From assembly GCA_027487895.1 (NCBI GenBank), contig JAIYCS010000021.1:1-32154 (forward strand): DNA of 32,154 nt, read 5' to 3'. Below are positions 15,897-24,858 of the stretch, piece by piece. This DNA is from Sediminibacterium sp. (GTDB lineage: Bacteria > Bacteroidota > Bacteroidia > Chitinophagales > Chitinophagaceae). Made by a program: the position numbers and the translations under genes. A model generated the notes under the pieces. It searched no databases and had not been told where the DNA came from. It saw nothing but the letters and a program-made list of their open reading frames with translations. Each line of letters starts with the position of its first letter. Within the stretch, counting starts at the first letter, position 1.

Positions 15897-16910
15897 TTAT
15901 AGAAGCGTTATACCTAAACCAGGCTTGTTTGTTAAAGTAACAACGCCGTTGTCAAATGTGATGCCCGTAGCAATATCTTCCGATAACAATAACGGCCCAT
16001 CCATATCTACATGATCGAGTTGTGGTAAAAAATGTGCAATGGCCGCAGAACCTATGCTAGATTCATTCATAGAGCCCATCATCACTTTTAAACCAAGGCC
16101 GCGGGCCGTTTCAATCATTCGAAGTGCAGGTGTTGGCCCACTACATTTGGTAAGCTTAATATTAATACCATGAAAGTGTCCTGAACATTTTTGAACATCG
16201 GATTCCATCACACAACTTTCATCGGCATATAGTGGTAGTTCCGATTTTTCATATAATATTTTCATGCCCTCCCAATTGTCTTTTGCAAGTGGTTGTTCAA
16301 TAAACTCAACACCCATTTTTGCAAGTATTGGGATTTTTAAAAGCGCTTCTTCGGTGGTCCAACCCGCATTGGCATCCACCCTAAAAACAGCAGTAGTAGC
16401 AGCTGTTAGCACTTCCATGATTTCAATATCCTCAGGCGTGCCTAATTTTATTTTATACACGGGCCATGGTTTGGCCTTCATTTTTTCTAGCATTTTTGGT
16501 ATGGTATCAATACCAATGGTATAATCTGTTAGTGGCGTGTTTTGCCAAGTTGTATTCCATAATGCATAGAGCTGCTGCCCCTTCATTTTGCCATATAAAT
16601 CCCAGCAGGCCATATCAAGTGCCGATACTAAAAAGGGATTTTTTGGAAACAAGTGATGTAAATAATGCCAATAACGAGCAGGATCTGTGAGTGCAAATTT
16701 TTCAACCATTGCACGCTTAGACTCAAGGTCTTCGATCATTTTTTCGACCGTAATATCGTAATAAACAATGGCAGGGGCTTCCCCAAAACCAATAAAATTC
16801 CCTAGTGATAATGAAACTACAAGAGATGGTTGATGGGTTTTTGTACGACCATTTGAAATCGTAAATGGATACTCAAACGGTAACGAGATAGATTTATAAT
16901 TGAGTTGCAA
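15897..16910 (-). CDS. Dipeptide epimerase (enolase superfamily, L-Ala-D/L-Glu epimerase-like)
   Basis: 337 residues. It probably converts L-Ala-D-Glu from peptidoglycan recycling to L-Ala-L-Glu, or epimerises related dipeptides. Catalytic residues line up with the family: Lys153-x-Lys155 (VYKIKLG), metal ligands Asp179 (RVDAN), Glu205 (FIEQPL) and Asp230 (YADES), and the second-side Lys252 (INIKLTK). The N-terminal capping domain is complete. The start is a TTG at 16908-16910: a TAA stop lies two codons upstream, no in-frame ATG precedes the fold, and the encoded MQLNYKSISLPF fits the usual N-terminus. A -7 box lies 20 bases upstream. Substrate specificity cannot be read from the sequence. 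Confidence 0.9.
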   Translation of the reverse strand: MQLNYKSISLPFEYPFTISNGRTKTHQPSLVVSLSLGNFIGFGEAPAIVYYDITVEKMIEDLESKRAMVEKFALTDPARYWHYLHHLFPKNPFLVSALDMACWDLYGKMKGQQLYALWNTTWQNTPLTDYTIGIDTIPKMLEKMKAKPWPVYKIKLGTPEDIEIMEVLTAATTAVFRVDANAGWTTEEALLKIPILAKMGVEFIEQPLAKDNWEGMKILYEKSELPLYADESCVMESDVQKCSGHFHGINIKLTKCSGPTPALRMIETARGLGLKVMMGSMNESSIGSAAIAHFLPQLDHVDMDGPLLLSEDIATGITFDNGVVTLTNKPGLGITLL

Positions 16911-16930
16911 TGCTTATTATTTAGGTAGAA

Positions 16931-16938
16931 CAAATATA
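16931..16938 (-). promoter_or_regulatory. -7 promoter box TATATTTG for epimerase-trmH
   Basis: Exact TAnnTTTG match, 20 bases upstream of the TTG start on the minus strand. It separates the epimerase-trmH pair from the glucanotransferase gene upstream. Confidence 0.5.
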
Positions 16939-16965
16939 AAGCAGAAAGCAGTAAGAAAGGCCCTC

Positions 16966-19839
16966 TTATGCCCTACCACTAGACGCAATACAAGCCTGTA
17001 GTTCATTATTGAAACTGTCTTGTTCCAATAAATTTTCGAGGGTCATATGCATACGGTACTGCCAGTAATGGTTTGGGTTGGCAGGTACATTAATACGCTC
17101 GTCATTTGGGTTTTGTCTGCGCAAATTGGCATCGATACCTAGTAAATCTTGTAACTGAAAAGTGGTCCACATAGCAGGTGCATGCAAATGCTGCATGATG
17201 ATTGCCTTATTAATGTGTGCTTCACAAAACTGCGGCGCCTTACCGGACTCACCTAAAATATGATTGTAAAAAGCTTGCGTTTGATGTGCATTTTCCTCCC
17301 ACCAGCCTCTAATGGTACTCATATCATGAGTAGATGGCGTTACCACACTTAAATACGGAGCGTCTTTTGGATGGAAAAAGGGTGTATGCGGGTTTTTAGG
17401 CATCCTTTGTATTTCGAGGCTCAATAAACCCAATTGGTGCATCACATCGGGCACACAAGAAGGCACGAGACCAAGGTCTTCACCACAAACAAGCATATTG
17501 GTTACACGCTTTAGTGCAGGAAGTTTATTAAGGGCTTCTTTTTTCCAAAAATCGTCTTGTCTTCTAAAAAAATAATCGACGTATAGTTCTTTTAGTTGGT
17601 GCTGAACAGATCCATCTAGTCCCTTAAAGGCAGCCGTATTTTCGATACCAAACCGAACATGAAAAAAATGTCCACCCGCGTATGCTTTTTCTTTGGCTTC
17701 TATAAAAATAACATTGCTAATAAGGTTAAATAAACCCTGCTTTATTTTTTGATGATAATCAGAAACTGGTAGATCTGCAAAATGTTTTTCAACCAAACGC
17801 TGGGTTGCAAAATTTGATTTTAAAGTATACTTTCCAAAACCATCATAGATTAAAAACTCAGCTTTTACCACTTCATTATCGTAACCAAAATAATCCCACA
17901 ACACTTTATCGGTAATGACAGGCTTAGCATACTCCTGTGGACTGATATGAATACCACGCTCCTTTAATTCATTTTCATGAACCGGAATAGCAGGAACAAA
18001 ATGCCCCAATATCCCTTCAACAGCGTCCATTGGAATACTCCAAATTCTAAAGAAACCTAGAATATGATCAATTCTAAACGCATCAAAATACAAACTCATT
18101 TGCTCGAAGCGCTGCTTCCACCACGCAAAACCATTGGTGGTCATCTCTTCCCAATTGTACGTTGGGAAACCCCAGTTTTGCCCAGCTACAGCAAAATCAT
18201 CGGGAGGAGCACCGGCTTGCATACCCATGTGAAATAAATTAGGATGTTGCCATGCATCAACCCCATATCTATAAACACCAATGGCAATATCACCTTTTAC
18301 AATCACGCCGTTTTCATGGGCATATGCAGTAGCTTCTCTTAATTGCACATCAAGGATGTACTGTATAAAATAATATTTTTCAATAACTGCTTTTACAGCA
18401 GCATCAGATTTGGTCAAGTTTTTAAATGCTTTTTCCGAGTAAGATGTATGTGCAGGCCACTGATTAAAATCGATGGTACCATACGCATCTCTGCAATAAC
18501 AAAACGCAGCATACGATTCTAACCAGTGCTGGTGTTGTGCAAAAAAATCTTTAAACCCCTTGCTAGCTAGTGTTGTAGCGCCAATTAATGCATATACCTC
18601 ATCTAAAATTTGGTACTTTATTTTTGCTACTTCTTCATAATCAACAACGCTAAGTGCATTTAGTTTTTGCTTTGCTTCTAAAAGTTTTGTAATTAAATTT
18701 TTATTTGAAGCAGGAATTAAAGTATCTAAGTTTATATATATTGGATGAAGCGCAAATGCAGAAATAGCTGCATACGGATAAGAGTCTTTCCAAGAATGTG
18801 TTGCAGTCGTATCATTAATGGGCAACAATTGTATTTTTTTAAGACCTACTTTTTTAGCCCAGTCTACAAGTAATTTAATATCGGCAAACTCTCCAACACC
18901 TAAACCATTAGTAGATCGCAAACTAAATACCGGAATTGCTACCCCTGCTCCTTTCCATGTATCGTTGGGCAAATAGGTAAATCCATCATTTATGATGGTT
19001 AGCTTGTCTTTACCTGCTGCATCTACAAGCATGCGGTTGCTTCCATTTTCAAAAACAACAAATGTCTTTTTTACAACATCATATACACCGTACTTGTATG
19101 AAATTGGAAAGGTAGCTTTTGATAAATCAAGTGATACCGAAAAATAGTCTTCCCCTTCTTTTCGTGAGAGTAAAATTGGATCTTTAGCATCCCAAGCACG
19201 CAAATGTTTGGTATCACCCAACAAACAAATTGTTTGAGTTGGGGTTAATAAAGGGCTCTTAACTTTTAACAGATGTGTAGTTGTTTTTGGTACTACGGCA
19301 TCCGTGGGAGCATAACTATTTTTTAATAATACATTTTTAAACGGTTCTGTATAAAATGCATTTTCGTAATAGCCAGCAGCATTCCAACTATCATTAAACA
19401 AAACCTGTTTAGCTTTTATTTTGGAAGGGTTAAAACTTTTATCGTTACCACCCCAATCATAACTAATGGTTCCGTCTGCGTTTTTAATAAAGTATTGATA
19501 GCTAATGGTATCATCAACAATATCTTTGGCACCAAATGGAAGTGTCAAGTTCCAATAATGTTCATTGATATATTTTAATGGGATTGCTTTTTCAGTGTCG
19601 TTACTACCTAGTAAAGGATGATTTCCTAATAGGTAAATATTTTGACCAAATTGCGTCGTAAACCTAAGCTGGAACACCAACGAAAATCCGGTAGCCTTTT
19701 TAGCTACATAAGTAGACACTGAAATTTCATCTACCGCTTGAGCAGTAAGGGTATCCAAATTCTTTTCCTTGGCCAACACAATCGTTTTAATGCTCGCTAA
19801 ATTAATAAACAATGTGTAATTATCACACAATAGTGCCAA
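16966..19839 (-). CDS. malQ: DPE2-type 4-alpha-glucanotransferase with tandem starch-binding domains
   Basis: Up to 957 residues. It moves glucan units between maltose and longer alpha-glucans. Residues ~55-160 and ~188-285 look like two CBM20 modules (QLRFTTQFGQNIYLLGN and TQTICLLGDTKHLRAW). The GH77 domain begins at ~295 with GVAIPVFSLRSTNGLGVGEFADI. The nucleophile is Asp591 (FRIDH), the acid/base Glu787 (VCGEDLG) and the third acid Asp839 (STHDM). The two catalytic residues are 196 apart, against about 47 in short bacterial MalQ, so there is an insertion of ~150 residues as in plant DPE2. No ATG occurs until codon 270, after both CBM20 modules, so the start must be TTG (19839, 4 bp after the upstream stop) or a later GTG/TTG at 19776, 19719 or 19680. 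It forms an operon with the GMC oxidoreductase. Confidence 0.93.
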   Translation of the reverse strand: MALLCDNYTLFINLASIKTIVLAKEKNLDTLTAQAVDEISVSTYVAKKATGFSLVFQLRFTTQFGQNIYLLGNHPLLGSNDTEKAIPLKYINEHYWNLTLPFGAKDIVDDTISYQYFIKNADGTISYDWGGNDKSFNPSKIKAKQVLFNDSWNAAGYYENAFYTEPFKNVLLKNSYAPTDAVVPKTTTHLLKVKSPLLTPTQTICLLGDTKHLRAWDAKDPILLSRKEGEDYFSVSLDLSKATFPISYKYGVYDVVKKTFVVFENGSNRMLVDAAGKDKLTIINDGFTYLPNDTWKGAGVAIPVFSLRSTNGLGVGEFADIKLLVDWAKKVGLKKIQLLPINDTTATHSWKDSYPYAAISAFALHPIYINLDTLIPASNKNLITKLLEAKQKLNALSVVDYEEVAKIKYQILDEVYALIGATTLASKGFKDFFAQHQHWLESYAAFCYCRDAYGTIDFNQWPAHTSYSEKAFKNLTKSDAAVKAVIEKYYFIQYILDVQLREATAYAHENGVIVKGDIAIGVYRYGVDAWQHPNLFHMGMQAGAPPDDFAVAGQNWGFPTYNWEEMTTNGFAWWKQRFEQMSLYFDAFRIDHILGFFRIWSIPMDAVEGILGHFVPAIPVHENELKERGIHISPQEYAKPVITDKVLWDYFGYDNEVVKAEFLIYDGFGKYTLKSNFATQRLVEKHFADLPVSDYHQKIKQGLFNLISNVIFIEAKEKAYAGGHFFHVRFGIENTAAFKGLDGSVQHQLKELYVDYFFRRQDDFWKKEALNKLPALKRVTNMLVCGEDLGLVPSCVPDVMHQLGLLSLEIQRMPKNPHTPFFHPKDAPYLSVVTPSTHDMSTIRGWWEENAHQTQAFYNHILGESGKAPQFCEAHINKAIIMQHLHAPAMWTTFQLQDLLGIDANLRRQNPNDERINVPANPNHYWQYRMHMTLENLLEQDSFNNELQACIASSGRA

Positions 19840-19843
19840 AAAT

Positions 19844-21454
19844 TTAACCGATTATCATGTCGGCTCCTTTTTCGGCAATCATGATGGCAGCGGCGTTGGT
19901 ATTTCCAGAAACAATGGTTGGCATAATGGAGGCATCTATCACCCTTAAATTAGCCACACCATGTACTTTAAGCTCATGATTTACAACAGATTGAGCATCA
20001 TTACCCATTTTGCAAGTACCTACAGGGTGGTATAGGGTTTCAAGCGATTTATTGATATGCTCATTAATAATTTGATCAGAAACAGGCGCTTTCGGAAGCA
20101 GCATTTCACCCTCTTTATACGCTTCAAAAGCTGGCGAATGGAGCACTTCAATGGCCTTTTTTAGGCCTTTAACAAGCATTGCACGATCATCCAAATCTGA
20201 CAATGGATTCAGTTGGATACTTGGCGGTTCCGATGGATTTGAAGACTTTAACTTAACCTGACCCCTACTTTTTGGATGGAGCACAATGGACATTATGGAA
20301 AATCCACTGTAGGTAGGATACGTATTAACATTATATATATCTGTACTATAATCAGGTTTGATGGTAAGCGGCACAAAATGAAACTGGATATTAGGCTGTC
20401 CTTCTCCCAAACTTCCATCTTCTTCAATCTTTAAAAAAGCATTGGCTTCGAGCGGACTATTGGATAATGGTCCCGTTTTAAAAAGCAAATGTTGCAGCCC
20501 AGCCATTATCATTTTAGTAGGTTTTAAAAGATCATTTCCTGTTGGAACGCTAGCAAGTGTACTTGCACCACTCCAAACATGATCTTGTAAATTTTTTCCT
20601 ACACCAGGTAAATGCTTAACAGCAAAAATGCCATGTTTAGATAACTCATTGGCATCGCCAATACCAGAAAGCATTAATATTTGAGGAGACTGAATTGTAC
20701 CAGCAGAAACAATAACTTCTTTATTACAATTGTAAATTTCTGTTTGACCATTTTTATTTTTCACCTCTACCCCTACCGCAGCACCAGACTCTAACAAAAT
20801 TCTTTTAACATAGGTGTGTGTTAACACCATTAAATTTTTTCTTTTAAGTATCGGCTTTAAAAAAGCAGCAGCTGTGCTATGACGCTGATTATTTTTTATA
20901 GTAAACTGCAAAAGACAAGCACCGAGTTGCTCTGCACCATTATAGGCTGGATTGCTTTGTATCCCCTGCTCTGCGCAGGCTTCAACAAAAGCCGTTGCAA
21001 CATTAGATGGCGAAGCGGCATGTGAAACATACATGGGTCCATCCTTACCATGAAATTCATCGTTAAAATTTTGGTTGTTCTCCGACTTTTTAAAATAAGG
21101 AAGCACCGATGCATAATCCCAACCCTCATTACCAAGTGCAGCCCAATCATCATAATCTTTTTTATTACCCCTAACATAGGCCATGGCGTTGGTGGCACTA
21201 CAACCCCCAAGCACTTTTCCGCGCGGTATAAATAATTTTCTGTTGTCAATTGCTTCGGAAGGTTCTGTCCAAAATGCCCAATCAACTTCTGTATGATTTA
21301 ATTTTGAGTAAGCCCCTGGTATATTAATTTCCATTTTAGAATCGGGGCCGCCCGCTTCTATTAAAAGTACTTTTGTAGCCGGGTTTTCTGACAAACGATT
21401 TGCCAAAACACAGCCAGCCGAGCCTGCTCCAATAATTATATAATCATATAGCAT
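19844..21454 (-). CDS. GMC-family FAD-dependent alcohol/choline dehydrogenase
   Basis: 536 residues from ATG 21454, which places the FAD Rossmann motif GAGSAG at ~9-14; an earlier in-frame start would only add a hydrophobic 8-residue leader. Further marks are EAGG, the GGCSATNAMAYVRG block, and the C-terminal catalytic pair: His in YHPVGTCKMG and Asn in SGNTNAA. The closest named relatives are choline dehydrogenases and aliphatic alcohol dehydrogenases, but the substrate is not predictable. No signal peptide is evident, so it is probably cytoplasmic or membrane-associated. It lies 4 bp upstream of the glucanotransferase on the same strand. A one-mismatch promoter box is seen at 21476-21483. 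It is divergent from rnhA. Confidence 0.88.
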   Translation of the reverse strand: MLYDYIIIGAGSAGCVLANRLSENPATKVLLIEAGGPDSKMEINIPGAYSKLNHTEVDWAFWTEPSEAIDNRKLFIPRGKVLGGCSATNAMAYVRGNKKDYDDWAALGNEGWDYASVLPYFKKSENNQNFNDEFHGKDGPMYVSHAASPSNVATAFVEACAEQGIQSNPAYNGAEQLGACLLQFTIKNNQRHSTAAAFLKPILKRKNLMVLTHTYVKRILLESGAAVGVEVKNKNGQTEIYNCNKEVIVSAGTIQSPQILMLSGIGDANELSKHGIFAVKHLPGVGKNLQDHVWSGASTLASVPTGNDLLKPTKMIMAGLQHLLFKTGPLSNSPLEANAFLKIEEDGSLGEGQPNIQFHFVPLTIKPDYSTDIYNVNTYPTYSGFSIMSIVLHPKSRGQVKLKSSNPSEPPSIQLNPLSDLDDRAMLVKGLKKAIEVLHSPAFEAYKEGEMLLPKAPVSDQIINEHINKSLETLYHPVGTCKMGNDAQSVVNHELKVHGVANLRVIDASIMPTIVSGNTNAAAIMIAEKGADMIIG

Positions 21455-21502
21455 ACTTAAATATAATAAAAAAGACAAAAGAACGTATTTTTAGGCCCAA
21501 CT

Positions 21503-21973
21503 ATGACGGAGAAAAAAGCACACCCCCTTGTAATCTACACAGACGGTTCTTCGAGAGGCAACCCAGGCAATGGAGGCTATGGTGCTATACTCATTTGGGG
21601 AGATAAAGTAAAAGAGCTTTGGGGTGGTTACAAGTACACGACCAACAACCGCATGGAACTTATGGGTGTGATTCAAGCACTTATGGCGGTTACCAAAAAA
21701 AACATTCCTATTACCATTTATACCGATAGCCAGTACATTGTAAATAGTGTCGAAAAAAAATGGCTCGACAACTGGATTAAAACCAATTTTAAAGGCGGTA
21801 AAAAAAACAAAGACCTTTGGCTAACTTATGCAGCCCTCGCCAAAGATTTTACCATCAAATTTGTTTGGGTTAAAGGACACGCAGATAACAAATACAATAA
21901 CCGTTGCGATGAGTTAGCTACTGCGGCTGCAGATGGATCTGATTTATTGGATGATGACGGGTATGAGGGATAA
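21503..21973 (+). CDS. rnhA: Ribonuclease HI
   Basis: 156 residues. RNase HI removes the RNA strand of RNA-DNA hybrids. All four metal-binding acids are present: Asp14 (IYTDGS), Glu52 (NNRMELM), Asp75 (YTDSQY) and Asp136 (NRCDELA), plus the catalytic-loop His126 (VKGHAD). The basic handle KKWLDNWIKTNFKGGKKNKDLW is intact, as in the E. coli type. Full length. A near-match -7 box (TATTTTTA, 21486-21493) lies 9 bases before the ATG. It is probably a single-gene unit. Confidence 0.96.
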   Translation: MTEKKAHPLVIYTDGSSRGNPGNGGYGAILIWGDKVKELWGGYKYTTNNRMELMGVIQALMAVTKKNIPITIYTDSQYIVNSVEKKWLDNWIKTNFKGGKKNKDLWLTYAALAKDFTIKFVWVKGHADNKYNNRCDELATAAADGSDLLDDDGYEG

Positions 21974-22008
21974 ATGATTATCTAACCCAATACCAAATAA
22001 CAAACTAT

Positions 22009-22566
22009 CTATGCAATAACTTTATTGTTTTTAGCAAACAAGCTATAAGCACCAAACAACACGGCGCCAAATATAAATGTTGCTAAAAGGCTATTGCTAT
22101 AAAAAGGAACACCATCTACATAACACTGTACAAGTCCAGCAAATGTTTTAGGTCTATTCCATCCGCCGCCAAAAGCCCAAACGCTAAAATTAGATAATAC
22201 AAAATAAGTGGTAGGACCCGCTAAAAAAGCAAATGCAACAGATGCTACTTTTTTAGTTTGAATTAAAAATCCAAAAGCTGCAAGTCCAGCAATTAAAATA
22301 TAGTTTAACCACTGTCCGCTATAAAAACCTTGATAGTCGGTTAAGTGATTGATGTATAAAACTTCAAAAAATAAATCCGAAATAAACATAGAGATAAGTG
22401 GCATTGCAAAAGCCCACTTTTTGTTGTTCATACAAATTGCACCACTAAAAAGGGCAATGGCAATTTGAGGGGCAAAACCCATGGGTCTATTAGGCATTAT
22501 TCTATAAAGAGCACTAGCTAAAATAGTAAGAACTAAAGGCGCAATAATTGATCTAGAAATTTTCAT
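22009..22566 (-). CDS. DUF6580-like integral membrane protein
   Basis: 185 residues from ATG 22566, chosen because a -7 box lies 18 bases upstream and longer frames overlap manA. Five or six membrane helices are visible. The N-terminal block NRPMGFAPQIAIALFSGA and the ISDLFFEVLY segment resemble the DUF6580 putative transport family, whose fold recalls the substrate-binding S components of ECF vitamin transporters. No ECF ATPase or T component lies nearby. I cannot name a substrate. Family assignment is from pattern memory and is moderately sure. Confidence 0.65.
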   Translation of the reverse strand: MKISRSIIAPLVLTILASALYRIMPNRPMGFAPQIAIALFSGAICMNNKKWAFAMPLISMFISDLFFEVLYINHLTDYQGFYSGQWLNYILIAGLAAFGFLIQTKKVASVAFAFLAGPTTYFVLSNFSVWAFGGGWNRPKTFAGLVQCYVDGVPFYSNSLLATFIFGAVLFGAYSLFAKNNKVIA

Positions 22567-22584
22567 GTATTTATCGTTTCGAAA

Positions 22585-22592
22585 CAAAAATA
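22585..22592 (-). promoter_or_regulatory. -7 promoter box TATTTTTG for the DUF6580 gene
   Basis: Exact TAnnTTTG match, 18 bases before the ATG at 22566. It lies in the 52-bp gap after manA and argues against the longer N-terminus that would overlap manA. Confidence 0.5.
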
Positions 22593-22618
22593 AGTACTTA
22601 GTAACATTAATGGGTCGT

Positions 22619-23854
22619 TCAATTTTCCTCATGTTGTGAATAAGCTACTGAAGAGGGCACAAATGCTCTATACATAAGGGTTTTACCAGACGAATTTAAG
22701 GTAATACTCGCTCCCGGGAACAGGGCAAAAGCCTCTCCTGTTTTAATGGTTAATTGATTGTTTACCACACACCCACCCTCAGCAACCAGGAACATTTCAA
22801 GGCTTTGGGCCTGGTGCTCAAATGCATAGCTGCCATCTAGCTTGATAGTAGCTATACCAAAATCACTGGTTGGAGCTGGATACACGGACTCTCCCATGCA
22901 AGGCGTAGTACCTTCAATAATTACAGGCTCAATATGTTCAAATTTTATGTTTTTGATGAGCTCTGGCACATCAATGTGCTTAGGTGTTAGGCCTCCCCTT
23001 AAAACATTATCACTATTGGCCATAAGCTCAACATTTTGCCCCTCTAAATAAGCATGCGGCACACGTGCGTCCTGAAATATGCCCTGACCGGGCATGATAC
23101 AAACTATGTTAAATAAATAAATCGAAAACACACCTCTATCTATAGGAGTTAATCCTGCTCCATTCTCATACAATTTAGCAACCCACCACTCGGGGCAGTT
23201 TTTGTCAATTTTTCCATCCTGCTTGTACCTTAAGGCTCTTTTTACAACTGGACCTAATAAACTATCTACCTGAGCCTGCTCCATTTCCATTAAAAATTGA
23301 TACAAGCCCTGTAATCCCTCTGCCCTAAACAAGGGGGCTAATACCTGAAATTCTGCGGTATTTTCGAGGGTTTCTATAATTTTTGCTTCAGATTTAAATC
23401 CATGTAACAGCCAGAACTCACTCATAGCCAGCATAATCTCTGGTTTATGGTTCCTGTCTTTGTAATTTCGGTTGGGGGCATTTAAAGGGATGCCAGCGGC
23501 CTCCTCTTTTTCAAAAGCTACCTTAGCATATTCTTTGGTTGGATGCACCTGAATAGAGAGCATATCCTTTACATCAAGCACTTTAAAAAGGTAAGGAAGT
23601 CCACCAAACTGCTCATAAACTGGAGCAGACAATGCTGCCTCAGGGTTAGATGCAATAATCTCCGACAATAAAACGGCTTGTTGGTTCACCTCAATAGAGG
23701 CAGGTCCTCCTGCATGAACCCCAAGCCAGTACTCCGCAAATGGAGCATGATTGGGATTTTCGATATTAAGTAACCTAGGTAAAAATGTAGTGCCTCCCCA
23801 ACTATAATGTTGCACCGAACCGGTTAATTTATGAACGCTATAATCAAATGACAT
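22619..23854 (-). CDS. manA: Mannose-6-phosphate isomerase, class I
   Basis: 411 residues from ATG 23854, preceded by an AAAAAGGGAAT ribosome site; a longer frame would overlap the divergent YraN gene. ManA interconverts mannose-6-phosphate and fructose-6-phosphate and feeds GDP-mannose and glycan synthesis. The zinc-site motifs are visible: SIQVHPT (Gln, His), the Glu of HKPEIMLA, and His in RVPHAYLEG. NSDNVLRGGLTPKH is the other class I signature. The C-terminal cupin-like half (SLEMFLVAEGGC) is typical. The gene shares its upstream region with the YraN gene; their starts are 42 bp apart and divergent. Confidence 0.93.
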   Translation of the reverse strand: MSFDYSVHKLTGSVQHYSWGGTTFLPRLLNIENPNHAPFAEYWLGVHAGGPASIEVNQQAVLLSEIIASNPEAALSAPVYEQFGGLPYLFKVLDVKDMLSIQVHPTKEYAKVAFEKEEAAGIPLNAPNRNYKDRNHKPEIMLAMSEFWLLHGFKSEAKIIETLENTAEFQVLAPLFRAEGLQGLYQFLMEMEQAQVDSLLGPVVKRALRYKQDGKIDKNCPEWWVAKLYENGAGLTPIDRGVFSIYLFNIVCIMPGQGIFQDARVPHAYLEGQNVELMANSDNVLRGGLTPKHIDVPELIKNIKFEHIEPVIIEGTTPCMGESVYPAPTSDFGIATIKLDGSYAFEHQAQSLEMFLVAEGGCVVNNQLTIKTGEAFALFPGASITLNSSGKTLMYRAFVPSSVAYSQHEEN

Positions 23855-23896
23855 ATTCCCTTTTTTATAAAAACGCCAAATACCCTTTTTTGTTAT

Positions 23897-24256
23897 ATGA
23901 ACAACAATAATATACAAACAGGAAAACTTGGGGAACAACTGGCTGCCACCTACCTCCAAAACATCGGATATACCATACTTGACCTAAACTGGAGGCATCA
24001 TCACTGGGAATTAGACATTGTTGCGGCAATTGGCAATACCCTTCATTTTGTGGAAGTGAAAACAAGAACCAGCCTCCAATTTGGCCACCCCGAACAGCAT
24101 ATTTCAGTTAAAAAAATGAGGCATTTAAAAAATGCGGCTTGCCATTATCATTATCTACACCCAAACTACAAAAACATTCAGTTTGATGTGATCTCCATAA
24201 TGATAGAACCAGGTAATGAACCCGTAATTTATTTTATTGAGGATGTTTACTTTTAA
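23897..24256 (+). CDS. YraN family protein (UPF0102, endonuclease-like fold)
   Basis: 119 residues, full length. The family has a PD-(D/E)XK-like fold: GKLGEQLAATYLQ at ~9-21, then ELDIVAAIGNTLHFVEVKTR (~38-57) with the Asp and the Glu-x-Lys characteristic of that nuclease fold, and a final YFIEDVYF strand. The biological role is not established; links to DNA processing have been proposed because of the fold. It starts 42 bp from the manA start in the opposite direction and ends 7 bp from the convergent YkgJ gene. Confidence 0.9.
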   Translation: MNNNNIQTGKLGEQLAATYLQNIGYTILDLNWRHHHWELDIVAAIGNTLHFVEVKTRTSLQFGHPEQHISVKKMRHLKNAACHYHYLHPNYKNIQFDVISIMIEPGNEPVIYFIEDVYF

Positions 24257-24263
24257 AACGCTA

Positions 24264-24758
24264 CTAATAACGCTCCATCATTTTTTCAACCATTTTAAAG
24301 GTTGCCGGGCAGTATGAAATATTTTGTTTGTGCACGTGTAAATATTCTACAAACTTTTTCTTTTTAAGATGTGGGAAACCTGCACAATCGGCGGGCCTTA
24401 CCTCATAAATAGCACACATGTTGGTACTCAAATTTAAGAACTGACAAGGCTGAGATACGTTTACCCAGTCATTGTCTTTGGCGTCGTATTCGAGCCATTT
24501 TTCTTTAAACTCTTTAGGTGTTATAGAAAAATGCGCTGCTATTCGTTTGATATCTGTAGCTGTAAATGTTGGACTCATACTTTTACAACAATTGGCACAA
24601 CTTAAACAATCTACTTCTTTCCAAACTTCGGCATCTATCGCAGGTGCATTTTTATCTAAATCTTTAGGGGGCTTACGACCAATTTTTGACAAGAAACTTT
24701 TAAAAGATTTTTCGTGTTTTTTTGCCTTCTGTTTAAACGACTTAAGATTCACCTGCAT
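24264..24758 (-). CDS. YkgJ family cysteine cluster protein
   Basis: 164 residues. The central motif is CLSCANCCKSMSP (four Cys at the start), followed by PCQFLN, MCAIYEVRPADCAGFP and a final YCPAT Cys; about eight cysteines in total in the pattern that defines the YkgJ (CxxCxxCC) family, presumed to bind a metal or Fe-S cluster. The N-terminus is very Lys-rich (KSFKQKAKKHEKSFKSF). The function is not known. The gene converges with yraN. Confidence 0.88.
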   Translation of the reverse strand: MQVNLKSFKQKAKKHEKSFKSFLSKIGRKPPKDLDKNAPAIDAEVWKEVDCLSCANCCKSMSPTFTATDIKRIAAHFSITPKEFKEKWLEYDAKDNDWVNVSQPCQFLNLSTNMCAIYEVRPADCAGFPHLKKKKFVEYLHVHKQNISYCPATFKMVEKMMERY

Positions 24759-24858
24759 TTCTTGACTTTACTATTAATAAATTTGGTGTCGCAATATCGG
24801 TTAGCTTACCTTCATTTCCAAATTAACCGGTAAAGACAGCAACTTTAAATAACTACGC

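Noticed and set aside
19704-19730. Short ATG frame before the CBM20 region (ATG-AAA-TTT) as the real malQ start
   Set aside because: It is out of frame with the CBM20-GH77 reading frame and stops after eight codons; only a sequencing indel could make it the start.
21458-21465. TATATTTA as the -7 box of the GMC oxidoreductase gene
   Set aside because: It ends 3 bases before the ATG, so transcription would begin inside the start codon; it also has one mismatch.
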